Below are positions 46,836 to 60,600 of a stretch of 64,000 bases of DNA, one piece after another. The notes under the pieces are model-generated. The model was not told the DNA's origin. It did not search any database and saw only the letters and a program-made list of their open reading frames with translations. Within the stretch, counting starts at the first letter, position 1, and every line of letters starts with the position of its first letter. Source of the stretch: Aquilaria yunnanensis (lineage: Eukaryota; Streptophyta; Magnoliopsida; Malvales; Thymelaeaceae). The stretch lies in the NCBI GenBank assembly GCA_039654915.1, contig CM077594.1:87806893-87870892 (forward strand), given 5' to 3'. The translations under genes were made by a program, and so were the position numbers.

Positions 46836-48615
46836 GCTACCTGATTTCTTTTTTTATTTTTTTCAGGCTTTCTTGTGTTAAAATTTCAGATTTATTTTTA
46901 TGATATATCAAAGGAAAGAACAAACTAGAGCAAATAATGAAATTAGGAAAAAAAATCTAAATGAAAGGAAACAATAAAATTATATAAAAAATTCTAAATC
47001 AAAGCAAATAATGAAAATCAAGGCGAAAACTAAAATCAAAGTGAACAACTAAAATTAGAGCAAACTAATGAAATAAGATAATGCATAATTAAATGTAAGC
47101 AATAGAAAAGAAAAAGATAGTGTAAGAAACAAAATAGAGATTTTTTTTTGTTCCAGGAAGAAAGAATTGGAAAGCAAAGTAATAGAAAAGTGCTAAAGAG
47201 GGTTGCTGCTAGATGAAAAAAATAGAACAAGAAAAAAGAAAACAGAAAAAAATTTAAAAAAAATTGTAGGATTTTTGTGACCAGTGATGCTATTGACTGA
47301 TTTGTAAAAATCTGGGCCAATTTATCAATTTCTATATTATAAAAGGGTGGCTTGTGGCACAAGCCAGGCTTACATAAAACTTACTCTTAGAGCTTTACCA
47401 ACCTAACTAGTTTACATACCAGGCATTGCCACGGGATTAAAAAAAAAAATGCAACAGATACCAATAATTACGTTACTGATTGAGAACAAATAAGAAAATT
47501 AAGAAGTTTTAAAAATGTTGGGAAAGATAGTATAGTGTGTCTAAACTAATATTGAAAAGCCTTTAATGCTTCAAATAAAGTGTCCTGGTAACCTAAAGAA
47601 ACTGATAAGTATGCATTTAAATAAATAATTATATAGTTGTTTTGGAATATTTTCAGTATCATACTTTGTTGACATATCAGTTATCAAATTAACATTATTG
47701 CAAAAAAATATTCCACATCTATAATATTAGACTTTTTTCATATTTGGCAAAAGAAATAATAACATGATTTATACTTATTTAAAAATCTCACATCCGTTTT
47801 ATTTTTATTTGGAGATTTTGCTAATTGATATATGAGGTGATGGTGAAACTTTGACTTGCAAATAATGTATGAATTCTAATGGTTGCGATAATGTAGATAT
47901 CATTACCTGTCAATATTATTTTCAATCTACATATAGTATTTCAAGTACTTGAATTTCTTGATTAGAAAATATAGTGGTGGATGTAGACTATAATAATAAA
48001 TTGACAACTGTACTATGCCAATTTGTAACACCTTATTAAAATTGTGGGAAAATAATTAATCTCATGTGTAATAGATCAAAATTTAATACCCAATAGAATA
48101 ACTTTGTTTCAACATTACATTGTTATGAGCTTTGTTTTCACGAAATGTTCTTTTAACCCCGATAAGAGGTCTTATCAAATAAAAATGCTGTAAAAAATTA
48201 AATGAAAATCTACATTAGTAATTTAAAAATTAAAACAAAGTTGTTACAAAAAAAGTGTATATATATAATGTAAGACGATTCCATACCAATGAAATAGACT
48301 AAAGAAATAGCTATGACTCATGTGCATAATTAATGGATTAAATTTTTTAACCCTAAATCTAAAACAAATATTTGGCTAAGTTACATGATTTGCCATTAAA
48401 ATATACCCATTTTGTCTATTTACCCCCCAAATTATCGAGCATTGCAAAAGTAAGATTAAAATAATATTTTACATCAAATATGCCCCCCTTTTGCTATCTC
48501 CGTTAGTGTTAATGGAACTTTAAGGGTAAACCTAAAATTAGCCCCTAAATGTGAGCAAAATGGACACAAAACCCCTAAACATAAATTTGAGACATATAAC
48601 CCTTTATATTCAGAA
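46836..48615. other. AT-rich, nothing recognised
   Basis: No coding frame or repeat boundary that I can support. Confidence 0.4.
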
Positions 48616-48659
48616 AAACTTAAAATAGAATGGAAAATAAAAAAAAAACACTACAGATT

Positions 48660-49660
48660 TAACATGCCCATAAAAATTTAATTATCTAATCCCTTCAAAT
48701 AATTATGAAGAATATTTCAGATTCCAAAAAAAATAATTTGATATAATTATCCATTTTTTTCAACTTAAACATTAAATAGCCAAAAAACCAAAAAATAGAA
48801 TGAAAAGCTACCAATTGAACATGCCCATCCCAAATTAAAGCATCAAATCTATTCAAATAATTATAGAGACTATTACAGATGAAAAATAAATAGAATTTGA
48901 TACACATATCTATTTTTTCAACTTAAAGCATAAAATAGAAAAAAAACTAAAGAATAGAAAGAAAATAAAAAAATTACTAATTAAACATGCCCATTCAAAA
49001 TTAAAGGATCCAATACATTCAAGTAATTATGGATACTATTATAGATTGAAAATAAATATAATTTGACACACTTATCCATTTTTTCAACTTAAACAATAAA
49101 ATGGGAAAAAACATAAAAATAAAATAAAATAAGAAAGAAAATAATTCAACATGCCCATCCAAAATTAAACAATCCAACACCTTAAAATAATCACTTACAC
49201 TATTTTATATTCCAAAAAAAATATTGCAATACACTTATCTATTTTTTTCAACTTAAACCTTAAATAGCAAACAAAATGAAAAATAGAATAAAAAAAAACA
49301 CTTCCTATTAAAAATTCCTATAAAAAATTAAAGAATATATAAGTATTTGAATGTATTATATGCTTTTATTTTGGATGCAGATGTTGTATTTGTAATTTTT
49401 AATTTTCATTCTATTTTCTAGTTTTTTTTGCTATTTTATTGTTTAAGTAAAAAAATGATAAGTGGGTCAAATTCTATTTATTTGGCATATAGAATAGTAT
49501 AAATAATTATTTCAAGGGATTTTATGTATTAATTTTGGATGGGCATGTCAAATTTATATTTTTTTCATTTTTCATTCTATTTTTCAGTTTTTTTTGCTAC
49601 TATCATGGTTTAAGTTGAAAAAAAAAATATATTGTGTCAATTCCAACTTACATAGTACTA
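48660..49660. repeat. Tandem repeat of ~157-166 bp with inverted continuation
   Basis: Units starting (a)aacatgcccat occur at 48661, 48818, 48984 and 49148, with a decayed one near 49309. Each contains ttcaacttaaac and aaaatagaat. From about 49370 two more units run in the reverse sense (tttggatgggcatgtcaaat at 49535, gtttaagttgaaaaaa at 49610). Confidence 0.8.
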
Positions 49661-50701
49661 TATTCGTGAAATTTTTTGGTTTTCATCTTTACCCTAAGAT
49701 AATCCTAAGCTTTCTTTATTAGTAATAATATTTTCATTTATTATAGATTGCATTTATTGTTTCTTGGAAAAAGTGAAATATCAATATACCCAAGTGCAAA
49801 AAGATTCTTTTCATTTCATATCTAACATGAGCCAAAATTTGAATTGAAAATGAGAAAAAAAAGAGCAAAAAATTTGAATCCATGATGAAAATTTTAATCA
49901 AAACATGACCCACAAGTAATAGGTGGAGAAATATTGGTTTACAAATTGTTAGATTGAAATGTGATAATATATAGAAGAAAATATATAAAAAATGAATTAG
50001 TTTCTAAAATATTTTGATTAATATTTGTGAAGTGGAAAGACACATTATCTTCCATGTTAAAGATTCATTAAAAAATCAATTTACAATTAAAAATTGTGAG
50101 TTTATTTTTTATTAATTGACATAGAATAAAGAAATGGGTAGTTTGGTATAAGAAAAATTACTTTATCTATTGATTTCAATTTTCTTTCTTCACCCTTGTT
50201 TCATTTTAGTAATTTGATTCTATTGCCTTCTTTGTGAGATTATTAATTGGAAATCAAATGAAAGAAATTGAGACTTAAATGGAAATAGAATCAAATGTTG
50301 ATTATTCAATTCTTGTGGTTGACTTTTTTTTTTTTTTTTATGAATTTCCCTATGCTATTCATCCGTAAAAATGAAAAATGAATGAATTTTTTATTACACA
50401 TTAGTTTTTCACTTAAAGAAGTTTATTGTTTTGTTCTTTGCATATTTGTATTCATTTTTAATATTACTTATATCCTTAAATAATTTTTTGGTTGAATAAT
50501 CTTATTAAATGTATCAATGGAAAATGGATCTTCCCACAATAACTATGCTTTTTTTTTTTGTTTTCCAAAATACACTTTAAATTGAAACGGAAAAATAACA
50601 CATTTTTATTAGAATTGTTAATTTTATCCAAAAAATATTACTATAAATTATTGCTTGATAATATACTTTTACTAAAATATTTATTGTTATTTTATAATAT
50701 A
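49661..50701. other. AT-rich, nothing recognised
   Basis: Poly-T run at 50325-50339. No gene or element end supported. Confidence 0.4.
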
Positions 50702-50793
50702 CTCCCTCCGTTTCACAATAGTTGGCTTATATTCCTTTTTTGGTGTTTCAAAGTAGTTGTCTCCTTCTTATCTTTCCAAATAAGGTAACTTTA

Positions 50794-50829
<36 letters not shown>

Positions 50830-51045
50830 CAATCATTGAAAGGAGAGAGAAGTTGAGAAAATTAAAGAGTAAAAGTACATAGGGCTCATTAAAAAGTACA
50901 AATGCTTATAACTTTTTTGGATAAGTACATGTACTTTATATACAAATAAATAAAATAATAATTTTATATTAAAAAACAGAAGTAAAAAGTAGATAAGTCT
51001 TAATTTACGTGCATTATTAAAAAAGACAGATTTTATGAGACAGAG

Positions 51046-53450
51046 TGTCACACCCTGAAACCCACCATAGGAGTTTCGGGACAATGACACGCCACACATT
51101 TGAAGAAATAATATTTCCTCGAACATGCAAAGCTAAAAATATTTCAAATAAAATTCAAATAATCATAACTTATAACCCAAACTTATTACTTAACATTTGA
51201 CATTGAGTGGTAGAGTGACTACAATTTAAAATCTCATACAAAATATCTCTAACCTAAGAGTGTCTATTACATTCCACTTTAATGCTATCCCAAACTTTGG
51301 GCTCTTGTAGTCACTCTCAAACTAGTCAACCTTGTGTTACTTGCTATCTGCGTGAGTGGGAAAAGAAGAGATAAGCATGAATGCCTAGTTAGCGGCGGGA
51401 TGTCCACCATCCATAAAATATGAAAATAATTTATATAACTTATATAACATAGAGATCAAGTATAAAACAATCTTACTAAAAAATATTATAAATCCAATAT
51501 TAATTAGAAAATATAATAAACATATAAATATCTCAGAATATTCATTTGCTGGAAAATCGTACTCATAAAAATTAATAGTCACATAAGTGCCAAAAACAAA
51601 TACAATTAGCTTTATCATAAATCATGACAAAATAAATATGAAATTCATACATTAAATTTATTAGTCAAAACATAGCAGTTTTAAATAGATAAAAAAACAT
51701 AATATTTCTTAACATAGTAAGTGGGGCAATAACTGTGACTACACTTTAACCGTTGTAGTATGTCATGTCAAAATAACTACACTTAATCACTATAGTACGT
51801 CAAGTCATAATAACTACACTTAACCGCTGTAGTGCGTCTTATCATAATAACTGCACTTAACCGCTGTAGTACGTCATGTCATAATAACTATACTTAACCG
51901 TTATAGTACGTTATAGACCGACTAAGAATCGCCATCAGTGGAGCGCCCAGGAGGACATGTCCTGAACAGTGCGCTATGAATTATACTTACGTAATACCCT
52001 GTAAGAAGGGCCATGAACTACACTTTCTCAGTAGTCAGGCACAGAACCAACACCTACTAAAGCAGAATGAAAACATATATATTCATATCCATTAACTTTC
52101 AGAATCCAAAGGTCTATAAAAATCAGAAAATCATATTGTCATAATAACATAAGTAAAACACACTTATCCCATAATCATTAAAATATAAATTACATACTTA
52201 GAAACATACATAATACACATGTAATTATTTTCAATATATTTAAACAACAAAACTTTAGAATAAACTTTCAAATAATAAAGATGAAATTCATAGAAGAAGT
52301 TTAAAGAATAAGCATTCATACTTTAAAACCAAAGCTTCAGAGAACTATAGTTTAATATAATTCAATGCTTTAAAATCAATAATCCATATAGCAAAATAAT
52401 AATTTAGTTTAAAATGGTGGACAGCCACTTACCTCAAAATGGAACTTTTCAACTCCCAAAACAATGGTTTAGGCTCTTAAAATAATTGTGTAAAAGTCTA
52501 TGTCAAAACCAAATAAATATAAGGAATAACCTAAAATTATCCTCTGTCAGTGGCTTAAACGAATATTTCTGGAACCTAAGAAGTCGCTGAACTAGTGCTA
52601 AAAGGCCCAGGGATTGATGTGATTATTAACCCGGTTAATTGTACAAGCCAAAACTCTCAGTGATGAAACTGTAATGTTTTAAATCTAAGGATGTCGATAC
52701 ACCCGTCCAAAAACTGTAGGTACCAACATTATTGTTCACCCGATTCTTGCCCAGAATTTATGTTCTTCGTTTTTTTTTCTTCGAAATCCTCCTGTAACTT
52801 GCCGAATTTCACAATTACCCGGTCAAAACCTCACCAAACTTGTCCCCAATTCATCTAAATAATTTCAACTATCAATTATCTCTTCCAATTTCTAAAATCT
52901 ATTAAAATTTTATTCTAAAAATATTATCTCTTCATAAATATTGATAAACACCCTTGATATTGACATACAAAAGAATACTAAATTAAACTTACCAATTGTA
53001 CTTGGCCTTGATCTTCAATCCGTGTTTCTTCCCCTTCTTGAAGAGAACCACAACGGTGTAAGAGTAGAAAATTAAACCCTATTTTTTTTTATACAATGGT
53101 ATATATATATATGTTAACCCTCCCCTATTATATTTATAACTCTATTTTTATTTTTATTTTTTTTTCTCTTTTCCTTCTTTTGCCCTACTTCTCTTCTTTT
53201 CGTTCCTTATTATTTTTTTTCTTCTTTTATTTCTTTTCCCTTCCACGTTCTCTCCCATATTCTCTCTTCCAGGGGCGGCTTTCTTTTATTTCTTTTATTT
53301 TGTTTTCGTTTCTTTTACTTTTATTCTTATTACTTATTCTTACCCATTAATAACCAACCAAGTCTATGAAAATTATTAATATTTTAAATTAGCTTTTTTT
53401 TAATCATTAACTTAAATAAACTAAACTAAATAAAGTTTAGGGTTGTTACA
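51046..53450 (-). repeat. Solo LTR, gypsy-like
   Basis: The 2405-bp segment starts TGTCACACCC and ends GGGTTGTTACA (minus strand TGTAACAACCC...GTGTGACA), so it has TG...CA ends. No retroelement coding sequence adjoins. No exact 5-bp TSD remains (cagag versus aagga). Orientation is inferred from likeness to the minus-strand chromovirus LTR at 57.7-61.2 kb. Confidence 0.65.
51728..51920. repeat. 37-bp tandem repeat inside the LTR
   Basis: About five copies of a unit with ctacacttaaccgctgtag, itself an imperfect palindrome, followed by tacgtcatgtcat. Confidence 0.9.
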
Positions 53451-53462
53451 AAGGAGCGAGTA

Positions 53463-54768
53463 GTTGGTTAGTAAAATCTCAATCACTAATCATGTCCCAA
53501 AAAATTCTTAAAAATTATTCTCCATTACTGCATGTTTATCATAATATATTTATTAAAATAGTAAAATAACTAAGTTGATAATGCCTTAGTGAACACACAC
53601 GCACACACACAAAATGCGTCTTTTGTATAATAGGAACGGCAATAATTGTCAAAAAATTTGAGGTGTAAAAAAAGTATTGAATATTACCTTATATTTTTTT
53701 AAAACAAATATTGTATAATTGACCGAATAACAAATTGCCATAAAAAGCATTGTTGATGTGTTGTGAACTATAAACACATTCTAAAAAGAAAAACTTGTGA
53801 ATTTTAGATCAAAGGTCAAACCTCAATCAAAATTGGGAAGGACCTCTAAGGGACATTTATGGGTTTATATTTTCATTTTAGGGGAATTTTATCATTTGTG
53901 GAGGCAAATATGAGGTATCACTTAATTGGACTCTAATAATTGATACAATTACAGAAATCTCCTTTGTTTTCCCTTTATAATAATATAATAGATATAATAA
54001 ATTAGGATGTCATAGAAGGTAAAATAAAATAAATGTGGTCATACTAAATTTCAATAGTAAAAAGAAATACATAGATTTATACATTCCGATTGATATAGTT
54101 GATAGGGCTTTTGGGAAGTTGCATCATATAATTTGTCTTCACTTTAATTGCTCTAACAGTAACATTAATCGGATAGGACAGGGTGGAAATGCATCTTCTT
54201 TTTGAACCACCTAGAATCCTGGCTTCACCATGATTTTAGTTATCTTCATGCGTGTCAATGTCATCCAAAGTATATTTCCTACAAATAGAATTTAACACAT
54301 GAAAACATCCATGTCATGACAACTAACTAATAAAACTAATACACCATGAATGAGGAAAAGAAGAAGAATCAAAATTTTAAATGGAGAAAATAAAAGTAAG
54401 TTACCTTTGTGTAGGTTTTATGTGTTTACCATGTGCTATATATAGAGGTAAATTTTAAAGGAAATTTTTAGTTTCCAAAACACATTAGTCATAATATGGT
54501 CACTTTTAATTACAATTATACCAAAATTTGGAACATACCAATTTTATATGAAAGTAAGTTAGAAAAGAGAAAGTTGAATTTAAAAAAAAAAAAAAAAGAA
54601 GTAAGAACCGGACATGGATTATGAGATTAATAAGTAATTGCTCTAAAGTGGTAAGTGATTTTTTTTTTCTTTTTGCTCCAAAGTTGATTTCGGCTCCAAG
54701 TTAAAAAAAATGGGGTTTGAATAATAACAAAAGTCAATGATGGTTCGATAATAACAAATATGGCAATA
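53463..54768. other. AT-rich, nothing recognised
   Basis: A short CA run at 53597-53611 and an A tract near 54580. No coding frame supported. Confidence 0.4.
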
Positions 54769-55865
54769 GAGAAATTAATTTGGTGTTGTATATTTATTAT
54801 AATTATAATTAGCACTAACAATCTAAAAGGGAAAGAGAGAAAAAATCAAAGTCTCATATGTGCAGTTTTTAAAAAACAAAAAAGAGGAATCCGTATGTCT
54901 TTTCTTAGCTTTAATACAATTACTTAAAGTTATATATTAAGTATAAATTTTGATGGCAAAAAAAATTTTAAATAGCCATAATAAGTTAAACTTTTGTAAC
55001 AAATATATCCTTAATTAAATTATATATATTTTTTGGGCATGGCCTTAAACATAAAATTTTATCAATTTTTTGTACTCTTAAACCTGAATGAAGTATTTTA
55101 ATTGGAACTTAAAAATTTCAAAAACCTCTTAATTATGTATATTTGAATATTTAAATATAATAAAACTCATAAAAGGTATGAATATGTCAAATGTTGGACC
55201 TTTTTATCCATAATTTTTATTGTATTTCCCTCTTTTAATGATAGATTTTTTTAATTTCATTATAAACATTATACTTTCATGCAACGTAGTGTTCTATTAT
55301 CAGTATCAGGAAAGTATAAAAGTGAAAAAAAATTTATTGATTTTTATACCCCTAACGTATGTGGTGTTTTATTTTTTTAATGAGATCCAAATTAATTTGG
55401 TGTTGTATATTTATTAAAGGTATAATTAGCAATAGGAATCTAAAAGAAAAAGAAAAAAAATAGAAGTCCAATGTTTATTTTCTAAAAAACAAAAGAGAGG
55501 AATCTACATGTCCTTTTTTTCTTTAGTACATTTTCTTAAATTTATATATTAAGTATAACTTTTAATGGAAACAAAAATCTTAAATAGCCATAATAAGTTA
55601 AAATTTTGTAACAAATATGTCCTTAATTAAATTATATATTTTTGGGACATGTCCTTAAAAATAAGTTATCAATTTTTTGTACCCTTACACTTGAATGAAG
55701 TATTTTACTTGGAATTTAAAATTTTCAAAAACCTCATAATAATATCTATTTGAATCAACGATAAAAACCCTAAATATGTTAAAAATTTTGGAAGACCTTT
55801 TTAACCTTAATTTTTATTTATTTCCCATTTTAATGATACTCAAATTGGATCATTTCCTATTTATT
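54769..55865. repeat. Direct duplication, period about 617 bp
   Basis: Copy 1 from about 54769 and copy 2 from about 55387 share aattaatttggtgttgtata, atatattaagtataa, tagccataataagttaaa, tgtccttaattaaattatat and cctgaatgaagtatttta. A weaker third copy may lie at 55990-56170. Confidence 0.75.
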
Positions 55866-56179
55866 AGATTTTGAAAAAATAAAATTATGGAAAGGAAGAA
55901 AAAAAAATAGAACAAAGTGATGACAAGCTCTTAGGATTTATATTAGGAAAATAAGATTAGGATTTGAAAAGGAAAAATAGAAAAAAGAATTACCGAATGG
56001 TTTGTATGTTTTCTATAAGTTTTTTATGGCAAAAAATTAAAAAATGGCACTAAATTTAAAATTTTGCAACATACATGTGTTTGATTTATATGATCTTAAA
56101 TATGCCTAAAAACATAGTGTTTATCAATTTATTTACTTTTTAAACTTAGAATGTATTCATCAGAACTTAAAAGTGCAAT

Positions 56180-56710
56180 TGAAATACTCCCATATCTCAC
56201 ATGAGCAAAATGTGGGAAGTCATATGTGGATATATAGGCTCAAGTTCCAGATCACAAGCACCTAACGCTTATCTTTTCACAAAGGATAACTTATGTGATG
56301 TGAGCGGGTATTCTATTGACCGGTTTTAGATTTGAGTCGTTATAGATGGTATCAGAGCTGACCCGGGACCACGATGGTGTGACATAGTAGGTGTGCACAT
56401 GCATCGTCTACCAGGATTAATCTTGGATTAGAGAGATTACTTTGCCAGGGGCTAAATAGTCCGAGTAGAGACGTTACTGGTCCAGGCGACTAAGTAATCC
56501 GAGTGACCCCAATAGGGATGTTGGGTACATAAAGGGGGGGGAGTTTGTAACACCCCGTATCCTACATAGGTGAAATATGGGAAGCTTTATGTGAATATAT
56601 AGGCTTAAGTTCTATAGCACAATCATCTAGCACTTATCCTTTTTATAAAGGATAGCCGATGTGGTGTGGACAGATGTTTCGTTGACCAGTTCTAAACTTA
56701 GGTTGTTACA
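56180..56710 (+). mobile_element. TRIM-like mini-retrotransposon A
   Basis: Two 165-bp LTRs (56180-56344 and 56546-56710) bracket about 200 bp of non-coding DNA. The 3' LTR starts TGTAACACCCCG and ends GTTACA. A tRNA-Met primer site (tggtatcagagc, 56347-56358) follows the 5' LTR, and a G-rich polypurine tract precedes the 3' LTR. No protein is encoded. The TSD is decayed. Confidence 0.8.
56347..56358 (+). other. TRIM A primer binding site (tRNA-Met)
   Basis: tggtatcagagc two bases after the LTR end. Confidence 0.9.
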
Positions 56711-57043
56711 ACAACTTAATATCCATTTATATCTATATGTAATAAAAAGTTCACAGATATATAAAATGACTAAACCTTAAATTATAAGTTTTTAGTTTTC
56801 CTTTTAGGTATTAAGACTCTATTCTACTTTAATAATTTTATTTTCCTATGACTGACTAATTATATTATAAGAACAATGGGTATGACAATGTTTTCAAGCT
56901 TCAGTAATGTGAGCATAATTTCTATATTAATGTGTAAGCATTAATTATCCAAAAATATAAAAAACTATGCAAGATTTTACCTTGATTTGAAACAATCACA
57001 TTGAATTAGCCATAAAATATAAGGTAAGTGTAGATTTTGAAAC
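56711..57043. other. Spacer between TRIM copies
   Basis: AT-rich with no feature recognised. Confidence 0.4.
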
Positions 57044-57672
57044 TGTAACACCCCCATATCCCACATGGGTGAATTGTGGGAAGCCTTATGTGGATATATA
57101 GGCTCCAATTCCAAAACATAAGTACCTAGCACTTATCCTTTTCCAAAGGATAGCCCATGTGGTGTGGGCAGGTGTTTCGTTGACCGGTTCTGGACTTGGG
57201 TCGTTACAGATGGTATCAGAGCCAGGTTTGGTTCAAAGTATATGGTTGAGTCTGCTGGTATGGGACGGGAGAACCTCCTTATACTGAGAGTCCATTCCTA
57301 AATACCTAGCGCTTATCCTTTTCCAAAGGATAGCCCATGTAGTGTAGGCAGGTGTTCCGTTGACCGGTTCTAGACTTGGGCCATTACAGATGGTATCAGA
57401 GCCGACTCGGGACCATGATGGTGTGGCATAGTGGGTATGCACATGCATCGTCTACCGGGACTGATCCCAAATTCGAGAGGCTACTTGGCTAGGGGCTAAG
57501 TAGTCCGATTAGATAGGTTACTTGGTCTGAGGAACCAAGTAATCCGATTAACCCCAACCGGGACGTTGGGTACATAAGGGGGGGAGTTTGTAACACCCCC
57601 ATATCCCACATGGGTGAATTGTGGGAAGCCTTATGTGGATATATAGGCTCCAATTCCAGAACATAAGTACCT
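57044..57672 (+). mobile_element. TRIM-like mini-retrotransposon B, truncated
   Basis: 5' LTR 57044-57208 (TGTAACACCCCC...GTTACA), primer site 57211-57222, an unusual internal partial LTR (about 57302-57388) with its own primer site at 57391-57402, a polypurine tract (taaggggggggagtt), and a 3' LTR beginning at 57589 that stops after 84 bp at 57672 where the gypsy LTR begins. The internal partial LTR suggests recombination between copies. Confidence 0.8.
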
Positions 57673-60600
57673 TCAATTTTATAAACCTTGATTTTAAAAG
57701 ATATCTTAAATTCCCAGAATTATAAAGCATTTAATTAAAAATAATTTAAGAAATATGAGGTAAAACATTTTATTTAAATCATTTTCCAAACAATGAGAGT
57801 ATTAAATGAAATCAAAGTAGTTAAGTGATAATCCCAGGAAAACTAATATGCGCATAATGTGTCAATTTAAACAAGCCATATGTTTATTTAGAAATCAAAT
57901 AACACAAAGTTAAAACCCAGTCCCAGCCAGTTCTACTTTCGAGGGGCTACAGCGTACCCTCACTCAGTCTTCTCCACATCTTGAACCTCGTTATATGGTT
58001 CAGTGTACTCTGTCTCCTCATAGTACTCACCTAGAAAAAACATGTTAAGAGGAGGGATGAGCACAACTTGCTCAGTAAGGGGAAGTATCAGGCCCATCAC
58101 GTGGGTCCTAATATTCCCGTAATAAACAACAACGAATAATAAACTTTAAGCTGTAGCAATTTAATTAAAGAACAATTCTATACAACATCATAACAACAAA
58201 ATCAAAATCCTACTAGCATGCTTGAACTATCATGCCTATGCATAATTCTTTTTACCGATTAAATAATATCTTCTTGATCGATCACTTAATCCAATACTTA
58301 ATTGCCGTCGGACGAACCTAGGGTGGTGAGTGTGTACATCACCCACTCTCGAGATAACTCTTAGGCAGTGCCACTAGGGATGCCACCAAGCCAGAGCCTC
58401 TCGGGATACCTACGCCGAGGTAGAGCCTCTCGTGATAACAGCCATAAACATGGTCCCTCGCCAGCTATGGTCTGACAGCGCACAAATCATATCTCCATAC
58501 TCCGTGTCAATATTAGGTCATTACTAGGGACGGTCCGCCGCCACCCTAACATGCCTCTCGGGTTCGAATCGTCCGTTCCGAACCTCTCGTCTAAATTTAC
58601 GGCTTGTTAGGTCATGTAGATATGGTTCGTCACCAACCTTGCATGCCTCGTATTTTATCTTACTCTTTAAATCTTTTACTTAATGCAATCTTGTGTATGA
58701 CAAACATCAATCATATGCAACAACCAATTGATGCATGACTGTAGCTCATTTTATTTTAGCTCTTTTTAGTATAATGCCATGATTCTAGTGCATCCTATTT
58801 CTTTTATCATGTTATCTTAGTTTAGTGTTACATGATGTCATGAAAATCAATGATATCTTTTAAGTGTATTTGTGATAAATGTTCATCTCATTTCTCGTGA
58901 ATTCTTTCTAAATTGGTCATTTAGTATTTACGCTCCTAATCCTTTATCTATCGGCTTATAATAATTTATTACGGCCCTAACATGCCACTAACGGTTCCTT
59001 CCAATCTTATCATGTTGCTAATGAGCTTGTCGGCCCTAAACATGGTACTAGCGGTATTTGTCTCATCGGCCCTAAACATGCTACTAGCGGTGTTTATTTA
59101 GGCGGTCCTAACATATTTCTAATTTAATTCTTGTTATAAGCGGTCCTAATATGATACTAGCGCCAAACATACATCATACATCACATCATTACAACCATAC
59201 AACCAACCAACCAAAATTACATCTCAATGGAAGAGAAATAAAATAAAATTCTAGAGAACTAATTAATTACCCTACCCATGTTGCCCACGCATTTAAAGAT
59301 TTTATTTAGCCCAATTGTTTACTTAAAATTTATTATTCAGGTTTATGCTTATTTTGGGCCTAAGAGGGCCCACGAGAACTAACCCGCTCTTCCCCCTTAC
59401 CTAGTTCGGAATAATACAGCGAAAGGGGCGACTTCCTAGGACGGTCCTACAAAATGTTAGTAAGGTAGAAAATCAGAAAAATATACTAAAAATAGGAAAT
59501 TTCCTAAATGGTACTTGGAAGTATCATGTTCATGGCATCTAGGCTGAAATTTTACCTAGTGGGCAAAAAGGGTCTCGGGGTGTCTTCAGTGGCCTCGTGC
59601 CTATTCGGGATCGTGCCGGGAGCCTTCTTGATATTGATCCTAAAAATTGCAGCGGCCATACACTAACTTATAAGCTCATTTAATGGCTATAAAAACTGAT
59701 CCAGGAAGGAAAAATTTTTATTTTGGTTACCGATGTGTTTCCGGGATCTCTGACGCTCCGGGAGTCCAACAAAGCACCAAACCTTCAAGTAAGGATTTTA
59801 TAACCCTTTATAACAACATGGACAGCAAAGATAAGATAATTGTTAGGGCTGTAAGATTTGAAATTGACAGCCGAAAGAATTTTAAAAAGACTACGGTGGC
59901 TTACCGGGGTTTAGGAGCAAGTATGGACCCGATTGCACCGGAAATAAGTACAAACCCAAAACTTGGATTAACAATGATCTACCAAGAATTTACAGAAAAA
60001 AATTATTAGGACTTTAGGTGCTGGAAGAAAAGAAAAAAGAAAAAAAAATTAAAAGAGTAATACCGAAGAATTTTGGCTCACGCGAATCAAATCGAAATCA
60101 TCGGTACTCGTAGGATCACTTTTGGTATCCGGATGTGGTTTCCCTTCAACTTAATGAACCTAAGCAATAATAGGGAATTAAATAGAATTCAGAATTGGTT
60201 GGATGATGGAGAAATAAAAGCCCAAAGGGCTGGACTTACGCCGGTTCGACAAAGATCACGATCAAGCCGGTAACGGAGCGGAGAGTGTGATGACAATCCT
60301 TTGGTGTGATAATTTCTTCTCCACTCTACCATGCAAGTCGCTGAACAATGGTGGAAGTAGGAGGCTATCTACATGGAATAAAGGAATGAAAAAGAGAAAT
60401 ATACACGAAGGTTGAAGGAGGCGGCTAGAATGGCAAGGTGAAACATAATGATCATTGGTGTTTTTCCCATTGTTGTTGCTTAAGTGGATGTTGCGCATGG
60501 ACTAGAAAAGAAAGGAAGCGGCAGCAAGCCTTGGTGCCGAACTGGAATTCCTTTTGTTTTTGACCTAGGAGACATACGGGAACAAAATAAAAATGGAGAG

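Larger units (their letters stand above)
50702..53460. mobile_element. Stowaway-like MITE interrupted by a solo LTR
   Basis: The left end CTCCCTCCGTTTCACAATAG follows ta at 50700-50701. The right end aaggagcgag is followed by ta at 53461-53462. The MITE is split between 51045 and 53451, near its right terminus, by the LTR at 51046-53450. It also holds an ATT microsatellite at 50796-50827. About 354 bp without the LTR. Confidence 0.65.

Noticed and set aside
53096..53350. 84-residue Phe/Leu-rich open frame as a membrane protein
   Set aside because: Low-complexity T-rich sequence inside a solo LTR.
59683..60273. Two plus-strand open frames in the chromovirus LTR
   Set aside because: No recognisable motif, opposite strand to pol, inside LTR sequence.
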